64,000 bases of DNA from Lactobacillus hominis DSM 23910 = CRBIP 24.179 (GCF_000296835.1 NZ_CAKE01000002.1:62001-126000); one strand, 5' to 3'. Positions 44,001 through 51,384 are shown, counted from the stretch's first letter. Program-made: numbers and translations. Notes: a model not told the origin generated them from the letters alone.

Positions 44001-45777
44001 CATAATCTTTATTTTCAGCTTTACGCATAATTCTTCCTACTGCTTGCACAATATCTACTTGTGACTTTTTAGGACTAAAGAAAATAATCCCATCTAAATT
44101 AGGTACATCAATACCTTCAGTTAAGAAACGGACATTAGATAATATTCTAGCTTGGTTATTCTCAATATTTTTATCACCTAACCAGCTAATTTCAGTTTCT
44201 TTTTCCATGGCATTGAAACTACCATCAGCATGGTGCACATCTACCTTAAAACTTTCAGTTGATTGAGTATCTAAGTATTCATTAACCACTTGATTAAATT
44301 CATTCGCAATAGTTTTTGAATGTTTAATTGTGTCAGTAAATGCAATAGCTCTCTTCAATGGTGCACCAGTAATTTCACCTGTTACTCCATTACGCTTAAC
44401 CATCGCATTCCAAACACCAATAATTTTTCCAATATCATCTACTTTTAGGTCATTATCTGCTGATAATAATCTCTGCATATCTTTATTAATATAAGATTCA
44501 TCTACAGCAAGAACTGAAACTTTATAATCAGTTAGATAGCCTTGTGCAACTGCATCCCCAAAACCTAATCTAAAAATTTCTTCGCCATAGATATCTTTAT
44601 CATCCATAGAAGCAACTACAATACTATTTTCTTTAGCTTTTTTCTTGGATGATTGGTCATAAATCTTAGGTGTGGCAGTTTGATAAAGTCTTAATTTTCC
44701 TTTGACATGATTATTAGAATGAATCTCAGTAAAGGGACTATCTCCCTCTTTTTCAGCATAAGAAGAAGCCGTTCTATGAGCTTCATCTGCAACAATTAAA
44801 TCAAATTCTGGAAAACCATTTTTTTGGGCCTCCTTAATAACATCAATTGACTGATACGTACTAAAGACAACCGTCATATTATTAGGAAGTTTATGTTCCT
44901 GAATTAATTTATAATGATTAACTAAATCTTCTACATTAGTAGTTGGTTCAAAACCAATATCAATTGCACCTAAATCATCATCATTAGTACTTTTTTTCTT
45001 ATTAGCTTTTCTATCAGATACTACGGATAATGATGTCATATGAATATCTTCGCTAACATCATCATTCCAATTGAATAAAGTTTGAGATAGAAGTTGAATA
45101 CTTGGTACTAAATAAAGAACTTTAAAATCTTTTTTCTTTTGCTTACGCATCTCTGCTTCAGCAATTTTAAGACTAGTAAAAGTTTTACCAGTACCGGGAG
45201 CCATTATTAATTTTCCTCGATCACGATCTTCAAAGTAATTAACTGCATTGTTAATCGCTTTTTCTTGATATGGTCTTAATTTTTTTGGCTTCTTAACAGA
45301 AAGATTTTTATTTTCTTTTGCAAAAGAAAACTTTTCCCAATCAAAGTTAGCATGCTTTAGTTGATTTAAGCCAATACGAGTAAAAGGTTTAGTTGTATTT
45401 TCTAAAGTAGCCTGTGCATTCTTATTCCATTCATCAATAGTTGATACTACCATGCCTGCCGAATAAGCATCTTTTGCAGTTTCGGCAACAAATGAATCTA
45501 TTTCAGATTTTCCAATCTTCCCCTTATAAAATTTGGCCTGAACAGCAGTTAAATTTCCATTATAATCCTTAGCTACAATGTCAACTCCAGTATCCTTTTT
45601 AGAAATATGATATTCTTCTGGCACTTCATTAAGCATCCAAACATCTTCATATTTTTGTTTATAAGTAGGCTCATTTTTTAGGTAAGCAACAACCATTTTT
45701 TCAAAAGCTGTTCCCCGATCACGTTGCTTATCTAAATTATCATTAACCTGTTCAATTAACTCTTCAAATGTGGCCAT
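41071..45777 (-). CDS. Type ISP-like single-chain restriction-modification enzyme
   Basis: A 1568-residue protein with all parts of a Type ISP enzyme such as LlaGI/LlaBIII, which have about the same length. The N-terminal Mrr-like nuclease has TGVDIVAKDYNGNLTAVQAK (Asp66, Gln80, Lys82). The SF2 helicase/translocase has Walker A APGTGKT (193-199) and DEAH (331-334). After a helical coupler, the gamma-class N6-adenine methylase has motif I LDPFTGTGTF (about 887-896) and IISNPPYSAK (about 1004-1013); the target-recognition domain fills the last 300 residues. It cuts DNA after translocation from an unmethylated asymmetric site and methylates one strand. GAGGAG precedes the ATG. No frameshift was seen. 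Confidence 0.93.
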   Translation of the reverse strand: MATFEELIEQVNDNLDKQRDRGTAFEKMVVAYLKNEPTYKQKYEDVWMLNEVPEEYHISKKDTGVDIVAKDYNGNLTAVQAKFYKGKIGKSEIDSFVAETAKDAYSAGMVVSTIDEWNKNAQATLENTTKPFTRIGLNQLKHANFDWEKFSFAKENKNLSVKKPKKLRPYQEKAINNAVNYFEDRDRGKLIMAPGTGKTFTSLKIAEAEMRKQKKKDFKVLYLVPSIQLLSQTLFNWNDDVSEDIHMTSLSVVSDRKANKKKSTNDDDLGAIDIGFEPTTNVEDLVNHYKLIQEHKLPNNMTVVFSTYQSIDVIKEAQKNGFPEFDLIVADEAHRTASSYAEKEGDSPFTEIHSNNHVKGKLRLYQTATPKIYDQSSKKKAKENSIVVASMDDKDIYGEEIFRLGFGDAVAQGYLTDYKVSVLAVDESYINKDMQRLLSADNDLKVDDIGKIIGVWNAMVKRNGVTGEITGAPLKRAIAFTDTIKHSKTIANEFNQVVNEYLDTQSTESFKVDVHHADGSFNAMEKETEISWLGDKNIENNQARILSNVRFLTEGIDVPNLDGIIFFSPKKSQVDIVQAVGRIMRKAENKDYGYIILPIVVAKGVNPNTVLDNNKQYKQVWQVLNALRSTDERFDAEVNTLDLNKKKSGRINFIGIDSSPDSPVTEDNTEEEQSEQLELPLDWKEMQNAFYGKVVQKVGDRRYLEDWSKDVAEIAQMYQRRINDLIESNQGAKIAFDKFLKSLRFNINDSVDQEQAVQMLAQHLITEPIFDALFGEYDFVRNNAISKSMNDIVSAFNVFGFKKEQESLKPFYESVKLRASGIDNIQGKQKFIIQLYNNFFKTAFSKVTESMGIVFTPVEVVDFIVHSVDWALKKYFNKSLASENVHILDPFTGTGTFITRTLYYLKQQMDEGKITYDDILRKYMHELHANEIILLSYYIAAINIEAVFDEINGPDEGYKPFEGIVLTDTFESTEREDTLDDDMFGTNNERLNKQQEVPITAIISNPPYSAKQSNEDNNIKRMDYPILEKSLKKKWTDTSSVTNKNGLSDTYIKALRWSADRLESKGIIGFITNSSYLDGNAMDGMRKALYEEFNTIVIIDLKGQIRRRTRAQAIKEGGNIFDIMTGVAIVLLIKDNTDFAPHKLYYKNIGDGLSKKDKLDKLKEWESIETLFNRQHLKVIEPNEKGDWINQRNSNFDLLTSLGNKKENNALFTNYSGGLKTGRDAWSWGFSKDNVEENVKKSINYYNDNLGDRTTYDISSQEISWTRTLKQKFEKYQKISFDKKRIYKGMYRPFVKKWVYYQKDMVDRQYQLTKLFPDSTSKNLLISLSNKTEGKPLTSLALNILPDVNLFSGGSQNFPKHLYDNMGSYSGVNIKILKEKFADLSERDVLNYVYGLLHSKEYEEKYYEDLAKSLPHIPNVTNKESFVKIGGELINLHLNYEEVPAYEKVNIKYQGIPDYKVKKMKFAKKRSSEGKLEKDKSTIIFNDSITIENIPEKAYQYIVNGRSAIEWIMDQYQVKTDKKSGITDDPNDFSDDPKYIFNLLLSIINVSVQTVDLINQLPKLEIEE

Positions 45778-45826
45778 GATTTTCTCCTCGTTAAATTGAT
45801 TCTTAATAATCCCATTATACCGAACC

Positions 45827-46468
45827 CTAATTAATTGAAGTAATATTTCTCAAAATATTATCAAGCAGTATTAACGTTACTTTTTCTTCAATTTTAGTCA
45901 CAGAGGTATTCAAAGGTAATTGTTTTAATTCATTTTCAAAATCAACTTTTTTAAGACAACCAATTAAATAATTTTCGACTTCATTTTTCCAATCACTTTT
46001 TTTCCTATTATTATGCTTCAACAAAATAAAATAAGAAATCGTAGCTACATAATTCTCTAAATTCTTATTGCGAGAATTGAAACTATTAATTAACAGATCT
46101 GCCAAATGGATACCTTGTTCCTCATTTGGCTTTTTTAAGTTTTTCAAAGTCTCAGAAACAAATTTTTCAAAATATGAATAAAATTGGTTATTCGACTTAA
46201 AGACTATTTTAAATAGATCATAACCATTGATTTCTTCAACTTCTTTTTTTCGTTTACTACCATCTCTTTTCAACCAAAGGAACAATAATAACTTATTTAC
46301 TGTTGGGTCCTTAGTCAATCGACTGTATCTTATACAACCGTTAAGCATATCTTCACTCAAATGAACTTCATCAATGTTAAATTGTTGAATCAACGACCAT
46401 AACTTTTTTTCTAATCTAGTTACAGAGCCCTCCTCTGTAGCTATTTTTTTCACTAATTTTGACCGCAA
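45827..46468 (-). CDS. Unknown protein encoded ahead of the restriction enzyme
   Basis: Up to 213 residues, Lys/Asn/Leu-rich, apparently all-helical and soluble, with no signal peptide or membrane segment. No known domain was recognised. It ends 49 bases before the restriction gene, on the same strand, so they probably share a transcript. The 5' end is doubtful: the frame opens with a TTG at 46468 that touches a TATAAT box and lacks a ribosome site, while a good GAGGAGG lies 35 bases inside without a start codon at normal distance. A leaderless GTG at residue 6 is possible. It could be a regulator, an anti-phage partner or a modifier of the restriction enzyme. Confidence 0.6.
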   Translation of the reverse strand: MRSKLVKKIATEEGSVTRLEKKLWSLIQQFNIDEVHLSEDMLNGCIRYSRLTKDPTVNKLLLFLWLKRDGSKRKKEVEEINGYDLFKIVFKSNNQFYSYFEKFVSETLKNLKKPNEEQGIHLADLLINSFNSRNKNLENYVATISYFILLKHNNRKKSDWKNEVENYLIGCLKKVDFENELKQLPLNTSVTKIEEKVTLILLDNILRNITSIN

Positions 46469-46490
46469 TTATAACTATGAGCATGCTCTT
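46464..46490 (-). promoter_or_regulatory. Promoter and palindromic operator candidate for the defence genes
   Basis: On the minus strand a perfect TATAAT lies four bases after GAGCATGCTC, a perfect 10-bp palindrome that would sit between the -35 and -10 boxes. No good -35 box is seen, which suggests an activator or a repressor-controlled weak promoter. Confidence 0.5.
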
Positions 46491-46606
46491 GCCTCTCTTT
46501 CTTTTTATCTATGAATTCATATTTTCAATGATAAAAGAAATAAAACTTAAGCAGGCGATAGCTCAAACTTGAGAAAATTTAGGCAATTTTTTTGATTCGC
46601 ATAATT

Positions 46607-46655
46607 AAAAAAGTACTCAAAAAAGCCTATGAATTAAAGCCTTTGAGTACTTTTT
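46607..46655. terminator. Bidirectional terminator between the divergent halves of the element
   Basis: AAAAAGTACTCAAA pairs perfectly with TTTGAGTACTTTTT; the long arm extends through AAAGC/GCCTT. T tracts are present in both directions although the flanking genes diverge. Confidence 0.75.
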
Positions 46656-46901
46656 CAAAATAGTCTAAAAATATCTAATATTGTGCCATTAATTTATTTT
46701 GATTAAATTTTACAAAATACCCTCACCAAATAAGATAGATATTTACTTCAATATTGTTACTTAAAGCAAAGGGGAGTAACTTGTAAATCTTTTATCTTAA
46801 CATATATCATTTCAAAAATATTATTTGCTAAAATACCATAAATTCTGCTCATTTTGTTGGTAAATTCTTGTAAATTATTTTCATCTTTTTACCGACTTTT
46901 T

Positions 46902-46949
46902 TAAGTAATAAAACTCTAGAATAAATTCCAGAGTTAAGTTATTAGCTTA
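46902..46949. repeat. Nested inverted repeat ahead of the mobilisation operon
   Basis: TAATAA-AACTCT-A-GAAT-AA-ATTC-C-AGAGTT-AAG-TTATTA: a hairpin of 6+4 bp with one mismatch, with outer TAATAA/TTATTA arms. It lies 40 bases before the first ORF and could be an operator, terminator or Rep/relaxase site. Confidence 0.55.
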
Positions 46950-46989
46950 GCTCGTCATAATAAAAAAGAAAGGAGCTTTTCAAAATATT

Positions 46990-47298
46990 ATGAAAAGACG
47001 AAATTTAAAAGCTGGTTATACCAAGGAGACAGCAGAAGCATATTTAAATCTCGAAGCACCTATCGTACTTTTAAGTACATCAGTCGAGGTTCAACATGTG
47101 TGGTCTGACGGTCATAGAACGGATGAAATCAGTGGTTATCAGGCATGGTTCGCTCAGGAAGGGGCAGGTCCATTTAAAGTTAAGTTTGTAAACAAACCAA
47201 TCCTTCCAGCTTATTTAAGCACAGTGAAGTTTGAAAAATTAGAGGCATGCGAAGTGCGAAATAATGTTTATTTTAGAGCTTCAAAATTGAAAGGATAG
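46990..47298 (+). CDS. Small accessory protein of the mobilisation module
   Basis: A 102-residue protein with beta-rich character (VLLSTSVEVQHVWSDGHRTD, GPFKVKFVNKP, FEKLEACEVRNNVYFRASKL). Size, position and fold pattern are like the first genes of Tn916-type modules (DUF961-type proteins), but the similarity is too weak to name. GGAGC precedes the ATG, and the FtsK-like gene follows three bases after the stop. Confidence 0.72.
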   Translation: MKRRNLKAGYTKETAEAYLNLEAPIVLLSTSVEVQHVWSDGHRTDEISGYQAWFAQEGAGPFKVKFVNKPILPAYLSTVKFEKLEACEVRNNVYFRASKLKG

Positions 47299-47301
47299 AC
47301 T

Positions 47302-48378
47302 ATGGATTTTTCAAGTTTAGAAAAATATCTACTTCAATGTTTAAATATGTCTCTTGATGCAGATAGTTCTGAGACAAGTTATACTAATAGTTTTACGGTT
47401 AAAATTGAAGAAAAAGGGTTCAAGTGGATACCAAGAATGCCAACCACTTTATTGATTAACGCTGATTTATATCAGAAAATCTATGAGATTGCTAATATTG
47501 CCCTTTATCCTGAATACACACTTTTAAAAGAAAATAGTGCATATGTTGTTCCCGAAAATTTAGAGGATATTCATATTGAACGAGCTTTATTTTTTCCATG
47601 GAAAAAAGGTATTCCTCAGAGAATCAAATTTAAAAATCTATTAGAAAATATTTCTAATACGAATAATCAAGACATAATTCCTTTGATGAAAAATTTAATT
47701 CTTGACTACAACAAGGTTACTAGTATGGCTATAGCTGGTAATAGTGGCAGTGGAAAAAGTTATTTTCTGACTTATCTATTAACTTTGCTTAACTCTTTTT
47801 CCGATTTAATCATCGTTGATCCTAAGATGGACAGTCCTGCTCGTTGGGCAAGAGAATTTGAAGTAAAGGCACTCTTTCCTCTCAGTAATAGGTCTAAATC
47901 AGATTTTATCTCGCAAATAAACGATGAGCTATCCCTAGCTTTAAACATTATCTATCAGCGTCAACGTCAACTTTATGCTAACCCCCATCTTACTTTTAAA
48001 AATTACACGATTGTTATTGATGAGGTTCTAGCATTGACAGAAGGAGTTAATAAATCAATAAAGGGAGCATTTTATGCCCTCCTAACTCAAATCGCATTAA
48101 TGGGACGTGCAACCAATGTTCATTTGATTTTAGTAAGTCAAAGGTTTGATCATAATACTATTCCAGTCTCTGTTAGAGAACAATTAAACGTATTAATACA
48201 GTTAGGCAATATAAATGCAAAAACGACTCAATTTCTGTTTCCAGATTTTGAACCTAGTGGAATTGTAATTCCCCCTGGCAAAGGTACAGGATTAATTCAA
48301 ATTATTGATGACATCCATCCTTATCAAGTTCAGCCATTTCTTGCCCCAACGTACAATTTAGAAGGAGTAACTATATGA
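47302..48378 (+). CDS. FtsK/TcpA-type DNA-translocating ATPase (coupling protein)
   Basis: A 358-residue FtsK/SpoIIIE-like ATPase. Walker A is GNSGSGKSY (residues 146-154), IVDPKMDSP follows strand 2, Walker B is TIVIDEVLAL (236-245) and the sensor region LILVSQRFDHNTIP. The N-terminal 120 residues have no clear membrane helix. The protein would bring the relaxosome to a conjugation pore supplied by another element. The stop overlaps the next start (ATGA). Confidence 0.87.
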   Translation: MDFSSLEKYLLQCLNMSLDADSSETSYTNSFTVKIEEKGFKWIPRMPTTLLINADLYQKIYEIANIALYPEYTLLKENSAYVVPENLEDIHIERALFFPWKKGIPQRIKFKNLLENISNTNNQDIIPLMKNLILDYNKVTSMAIAGNSGSGKSYFLTYLLTLLNSFSDLIIVDPKMDSPARWAREFEVKALFPLSNRSKSDFISQINDELSLALNIIYQRQRQLYANPHLTFKNYTIVIDEVLALTEGVNKSIKGAFYALLTQIALMGRATNVHLILVSQRFDHNTIPVSVREQLNVLIQLGNINAKTTQFLFPDFEPSGIVIPPGKGTGLIQIIDDIHPYQVQPFLAPTYNLEGVTI

Positions 48379-48902
48379 ATAATTACTCTAAAATCTATAA
48401 CACAATTTTTCTCACTTTATCTTCTGGTATAAGCATTATTGGCATAGCTATTTTAAGTTTAATAATAGCTTCACTTTTAAATACACCCATTCTAAATATT
48501 TTATTTAGTGGAATTATATTGGCTTTAGAGAGCCTTAGTTTAAATTGCTTAACAACTGTAATTTTTATCCTTTTAATTGGAACTGTTATTGTAATATATC
48601 TAGAATCTACAGCTCAACATTTTTTCACATTTGAAGATTTTAAACTTACTTTCAAGATGAGACACTTTATTAAATACGGTCACTTTATATATCGCCGGTG
48701 GTTGTGCAAATCATACGTAAAAATTACAGACTCTAAAATTCAAGCATTTATCAAAACACCATTTGATCAAAATGAGCTTCAAAGCCTTAAAAATACGATT
48801 CCTTTGCTTTTTGAAGAAATAACTACCAGTCATCCTGAATACACATACTCCGGTTTTGCTAGAGAAAAAGGCTATTACATACTTAAAGGATCAAAAATAT
48901 AA
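48375..48902 (+). CDS. Membrane protein of the mobilisation module
   Basis: A 175-residue protein with two membrane segments (about residues 14-36 and 44-75) followed by a basic cytosolic domain of about 95 residues. It overlaps the ATPase gene by four bases. Because the coupling ATPase lacks its own membrane anchor, this protein may anchor it; that is inference from context. No domain was recognised. Confidence 0.75.
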   Translation: MNNYSKIYNTIFLTLSSGISIIGIAILSLIIASLLNTPILNILFSGIILALESLSLNCLTTVIFILLIGTVIVIYLESTAQHFFTFEDFKLTFKMRHFIKYGHFIYRRWLCKSYVKITDSKIQAFIKTPFDQNELQSLKNTIPLLFEEITTSHPEYTYSGFAREKGYYILKGSKI

Positions 48903-48903
48903 A

Positions 48904-48949
48904 AATAAAGGCGTGCTTTTGCATTAAGCAAAGAAGCAACGCCTTTATT
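48904..48949. repeat. Long hairpin upstream of rep (candidate origin/nicking region)
   Basis: AATAAAGGCGT pairs with ACGCCTTTATT (11 bp); inside, GCTT/AAGC and TGC-ATTAA-GCA continue the stem. A second stem GCATTTGA/TCAAATGC encloses a 14-base loop at 48955-48984, and a third (GCACA/TGTGC) lies at 48983-48994. Confidence 0.65.
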
Positions 48950-49017
48950 AATAAGCATTTGATGGGCTTGTTATTCTCAAATGCACAACTGTGCAAGTGT
49001 GCAGAAAGGTTTAAATT

Positions 49018-50025
49018 ATGAAAAAAAGATTTCGTCAATTTATGTACACTCAAGATTTGGATCATCTACCGTTCAATATAAAGAGTCTTCAATCTCTCAT
49101 TAAGACAGAACCACTAGAAGAATGGGCCTATATCATTCATGACAAAGATAAAAATGAGGATAATACACCAATTCGAAAACATCTACATTTAGTTCTTAAA
49201 TACAAAAATCCTCAAACTTTACATCATATAAGTAATTTACTAACTGATAAGGATCAATACTTTGAGATTTGGAATGGCCGCATTAATAATGCCTACAGTT
49301 ACCTTATCCATGCAACCAATGAAGCTAGAGAAAAATACCAATATTCTCCTTCAGAAGTAACCGCCTCTTTTAATTTTGAAAAAAGAATTTCCAAAATTAA
49401 AGATAGTATCTCAAACTCTAACAATAAAGTTCAAACTTATATTCAACGATATGCCGAAGAAGAGATATCTTACAAGCAACTAATAGATCAAATTGGTCTT
49501 ATCAATATCGCAAAAAATAAACGTTTAATAGATACAATTCAAAATCTATTAATTTCAAAACATCATCAAGAATGGCTCCATAATTTTGAAGGTAAAAAAA
49601 TGATATGTCTATGGTTATGGGGTGACGCTGGTGTTGGAAAAACAACTTATGCTAAAAAATTGTTAAGTCAAGAAAATTATATAGTTCTAGGTAGTAGCAA
49701 TGATTACTTTCAAAACTACACTGATGAGTCTTTTGCGATAATTAATGATTTGCGTCCTGAAGATTGGAAATATGCTGACTTATTAAGACTGCTTGATCCA
49801 TATGAACATAATAAAATGGCACCCAGCCGATATCATGATAAGGAATTGAATTTGGAAATGATTATTATCACAACTCCCTATTCTCCCCAATCTTTCTACC
49901 ACAATTCTCGAATTTTTAATCCAAAAATAGATTCTTTTGAACAACTTAAACGTAGAATATTTCCAATTCACATTACTCCTGAATTCATTAGGAAGGAAAA
50001 AAGCTATGGGTATTTTGCTAACTAG
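49018..50025 (+). CDS. HUH Rep/relaxase with SF3-like helicase domain
   Basis: A 335-residue protein. The N-terminal HUH nuclease of the Rep_2 type has HLHLVL (residues 55-60) and a Tyr motif NNAYSYLIHATNEA (about 90-103) with Tyr93/Tyr96 as candidate nucleophiles. The C-terminal part is an SF3-like P-loop helicase: Walker A WGDAGVGKTTYA (201-212), Walker B FAIINDL (239-245) and motif C MIIITTPYSP (281-290). This layout is shared by plasmid and CRESS-DNA-virus Reps and by relaxases of certain streptococcal mobilizable elements. It should nick at an origin hairpin and start rolling-circle replication or transfer. AGAAAGG precedes the ATG. Confidence 0.85.
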   Translation: MKKRFRQFMYTQDLDHLPFNIKSLQSLIKTEPLEEWAYIIHDKDKNEDNTPIRKHLHLVLKYKNPQTLHHISNLLTDKDQYFEIWNGRINNAYSYLIHATNEAREKYQYSPSEVTASFNFEKRISKIKDSISNSNNKVQTYIQRYAEEEISYKQLIDQIGLINIAKNKRLIDTIQNLLISKHHQEWLHNFEGKKMICLWLWGDAGVGKTTYAKKLLSQENYIVLGSSNDYFQNYTDESFAIINDLRPEDWKYADLLRLLDPYEHNKMAPSRYHDKELNLEMIIITTPYSPQSFYHNSRIFNPKIDSFEQLKRRIFPIHITPEFIRKEKSYGYFAN

Positions 50026-50194
50026 AGAAGCAGCAGCTAAATATATTGGAATAGATGTTAAAACATTCGATAAAGTTTTTAGAAGTGATCAAGATTTTAA
50101 ACGAATAAAAATCGGAGATCATAGCGAGCGTTTTACTAAAAATTCTATCAATGAATTTATTAATCTTAAAGAAAAAAATCTCAAGCAAATTTGA
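50006..50194 (+). CDS. xis: Excisionase-like (winged-helix/MerR-type) protein
   Basis: A 62-residue basic DNA-binding protein starting MGILLTREAAAKYIGIDVKT, the helix-turn-helix start of Xis/HTH_17 proteins. Its ATG is eight bases from AAGGAAGG and lies within the end of rep (20-base overlap). A longer in-frame start was rejected. It precedes int, in the usual xis-int order. Confidence 0.82.
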   Translation: MGILLTREAAAKYIGIDVKTFDKVFRSDQDFKRIKIGDHSERFTKNSINEFINLKEKNLKQI

Positions 50195-50199
50195 GTCCC

Positions 50200-50248
50200 G
50201 GTTGATTATCTGCTACTTTAATTATTAGTAAGGTAATCGACCTTTTTT
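50200..50248 (+). terminator. Terminator or attenuator between xis and int
   Basis: GGTTGATTATCT pairs at all 12 positions (with three G-U) with AGGTAATCGACC and is followed by six T residues. It ends 20 bases before the int ATG, so it limits int expression. Its right arm is the 18-bp segment found also at the left end. Confidence 0.8.
50225..50242. repeat. 18-bp segment shared with the left end of the element
   Basis: TTAGTAAGGTAATCGACC occurs here and as its exact reverse complement at 41025-41042. Possible integrase/excisionase arm site. Confidence 0.7.
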
Positions 50249-50267
50249 GAGAAAGGACGATTTTAAT

Positions 50268-51320
50268 ATGGCAAGTATTGAAAAACGTGGTTCTTCGTAT
50301 AGAGCACGTATTTCTATTTATTCACATGGAAAGGCAGGTTACATTTCCAAAACATTTAAGACCAAAAGAGAAGCAAAGATTTGGGCTACTACCCTTGAAC
50401 TACAAAAAGCACAAGGTAAAAATATTGCTACTCAAAATACTTTATTCAAAGACTTTTATTATCTTTACGTTTACACAATTAAAGTAAAAGATGTGAGAGT
50501 TGCTACTTTTGATAACTATGTTAAAGCAGGAAAAGTTATTGAAAAATTGTTTCCAAAATCCAAACTTGGTCAATTAGATGATACTCAAATGCAAGCAGTT
50601 TTAGATAAATACGGAGAAACTCATTCTAAAAAAACAGTCACAGAATTATTAAAGAAAATTCGAACTGCCTTGCGTTATGCATATACCAAAGGTTATATTT
50701 ATCATGATTTTGCTAGTTTACTTAAAGCTCATGGTAAAGAACTTCCTAAAAGAAACAGGGCATTAAGTATTTCAAATTTAACAAAATTAAAGCATTACTT
50801 ATTAAATCATACCGATAAGGAATTTAATGTAATGTTACTTTTAGAAATTAGTACTGGAATACGAAGAGGAGAAATGTTGGGAATTAAACCAGAAGATGTT
50901 CATTTCGATGGTGAATATTACTGTGTTGAAATTAAACGATCAATTAGCCCCACTAATTCTGATACTGCTTTAAAGACAAAACATTCTAGACGAAGTATTA
51001 CTATTCCGAAAAATATTTACGATCTTTTAAAGCAATTATCTCCTAAGGAAAATGGCTATCTTTTTGATAACTTTAATTATCACCATTCAGAAATGCTAAA
51101 AAAACTACTTAAAAATATTGGTATTCCTCCAACCACATTTCATGGATTACGTGATACTCACGCTTCTTTTTTATTTAGTAATAATCTTCCATTATCCTAC
51201 GTTAGTCGAAGATTAGGACATGATTCCATTATTACAACTGAAAAATATTATTTGGAATTAATGCCAGAAAAAAAGCACTCGCAAGATGCGAATGCTTTAA
51301 ATCTATTAGATGATCTATAG
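50268..51320 (+). CDS. int: Tyrosine site-specific integrase
   Basis: A 350-residue phage/ICE-type integrase. An N-terminal arm-binding domain (ASIEKRGSSYRARISIYSHG, AP2-like), the SAM-like core-binding domain (about 60-160) and the catalytic domain are complete: Arg199 in STGIRRGEM, His292 and Arg295 in FHGLRDTHA, His318 in LGHDS and Tyr327 (TTEKYYLEL). The ATG at 50268 has AAGGA upstream. It integrates the element at the rpsI tail: the right attachment repeat begins 64 bases after its stop. Int is convergent with rpsI. Confidence 0.95.
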   Translation: MASIEKRGSSYRARISIYSHGKAGYISKTFKTKREAKIWATTLELQKAQGKNIATQNTLFKDFYYLYVYTIKVKDVRVATFDNYVKAGKVIEKLFPKSKLGQLDDTQMQAVLDKYGETHSKKTVTELLKKIRTALRYAYTKGYIYHDFASLLKAHGKELPKRNRALSISNLTKLKHYLLNHTDKEFNVMLLLEISTGIRRGEMLGIKPEDVHFDGEYYCVEIKRSISPTNSDTALKTKHSRRSITIPKNIYDLLKQLSPKENGYLFDNFNYHHSEMLKKLLKNIGIPPTTFHGLRDTHASFLFSNNLPLSYVSRRLGHDSIITTEKYYLELMPEKKHSQDANALNLLDDL

Positions 51321-51384
51321 GATTTAACCCAACTATGACCATCCAATATAATACAAACGTTGATATAACAATATTTCGAAATTG

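Larger units (their letters stand above)
46469..46989. other. Divergent non-coding region of the element (about 520 bases)
   Basis: No ORF of note. It contains the operator palindrome, a small palindrome CTCAA-AC-TTGAG (46562), a bidirectional terminator (46607-46655), several TTGTAAAT-type repeats (46776-46785 and 46868-46877), and a nested inverted repeat around AACTCT/AGAGTT (46902-46949). A CATAAT box (46956-46961) could start transcription of the rightward operon; its -35 is weak. Confidence 0.6.

Noticed and set aside
41071-45777. A Type I or Type III restriction system with missing subunits.
   Set aside because: Nuclease, helicase, methylase and specificity regions are in one chain of the Type ISP length, so no subunit is missing.
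46776-46880. A CRISPR-like or iteron array from the TTGTAAAT repeats.
   Set aside because: Only two short copies at irregular spacing; not an array, mentioned only as part of the control region.
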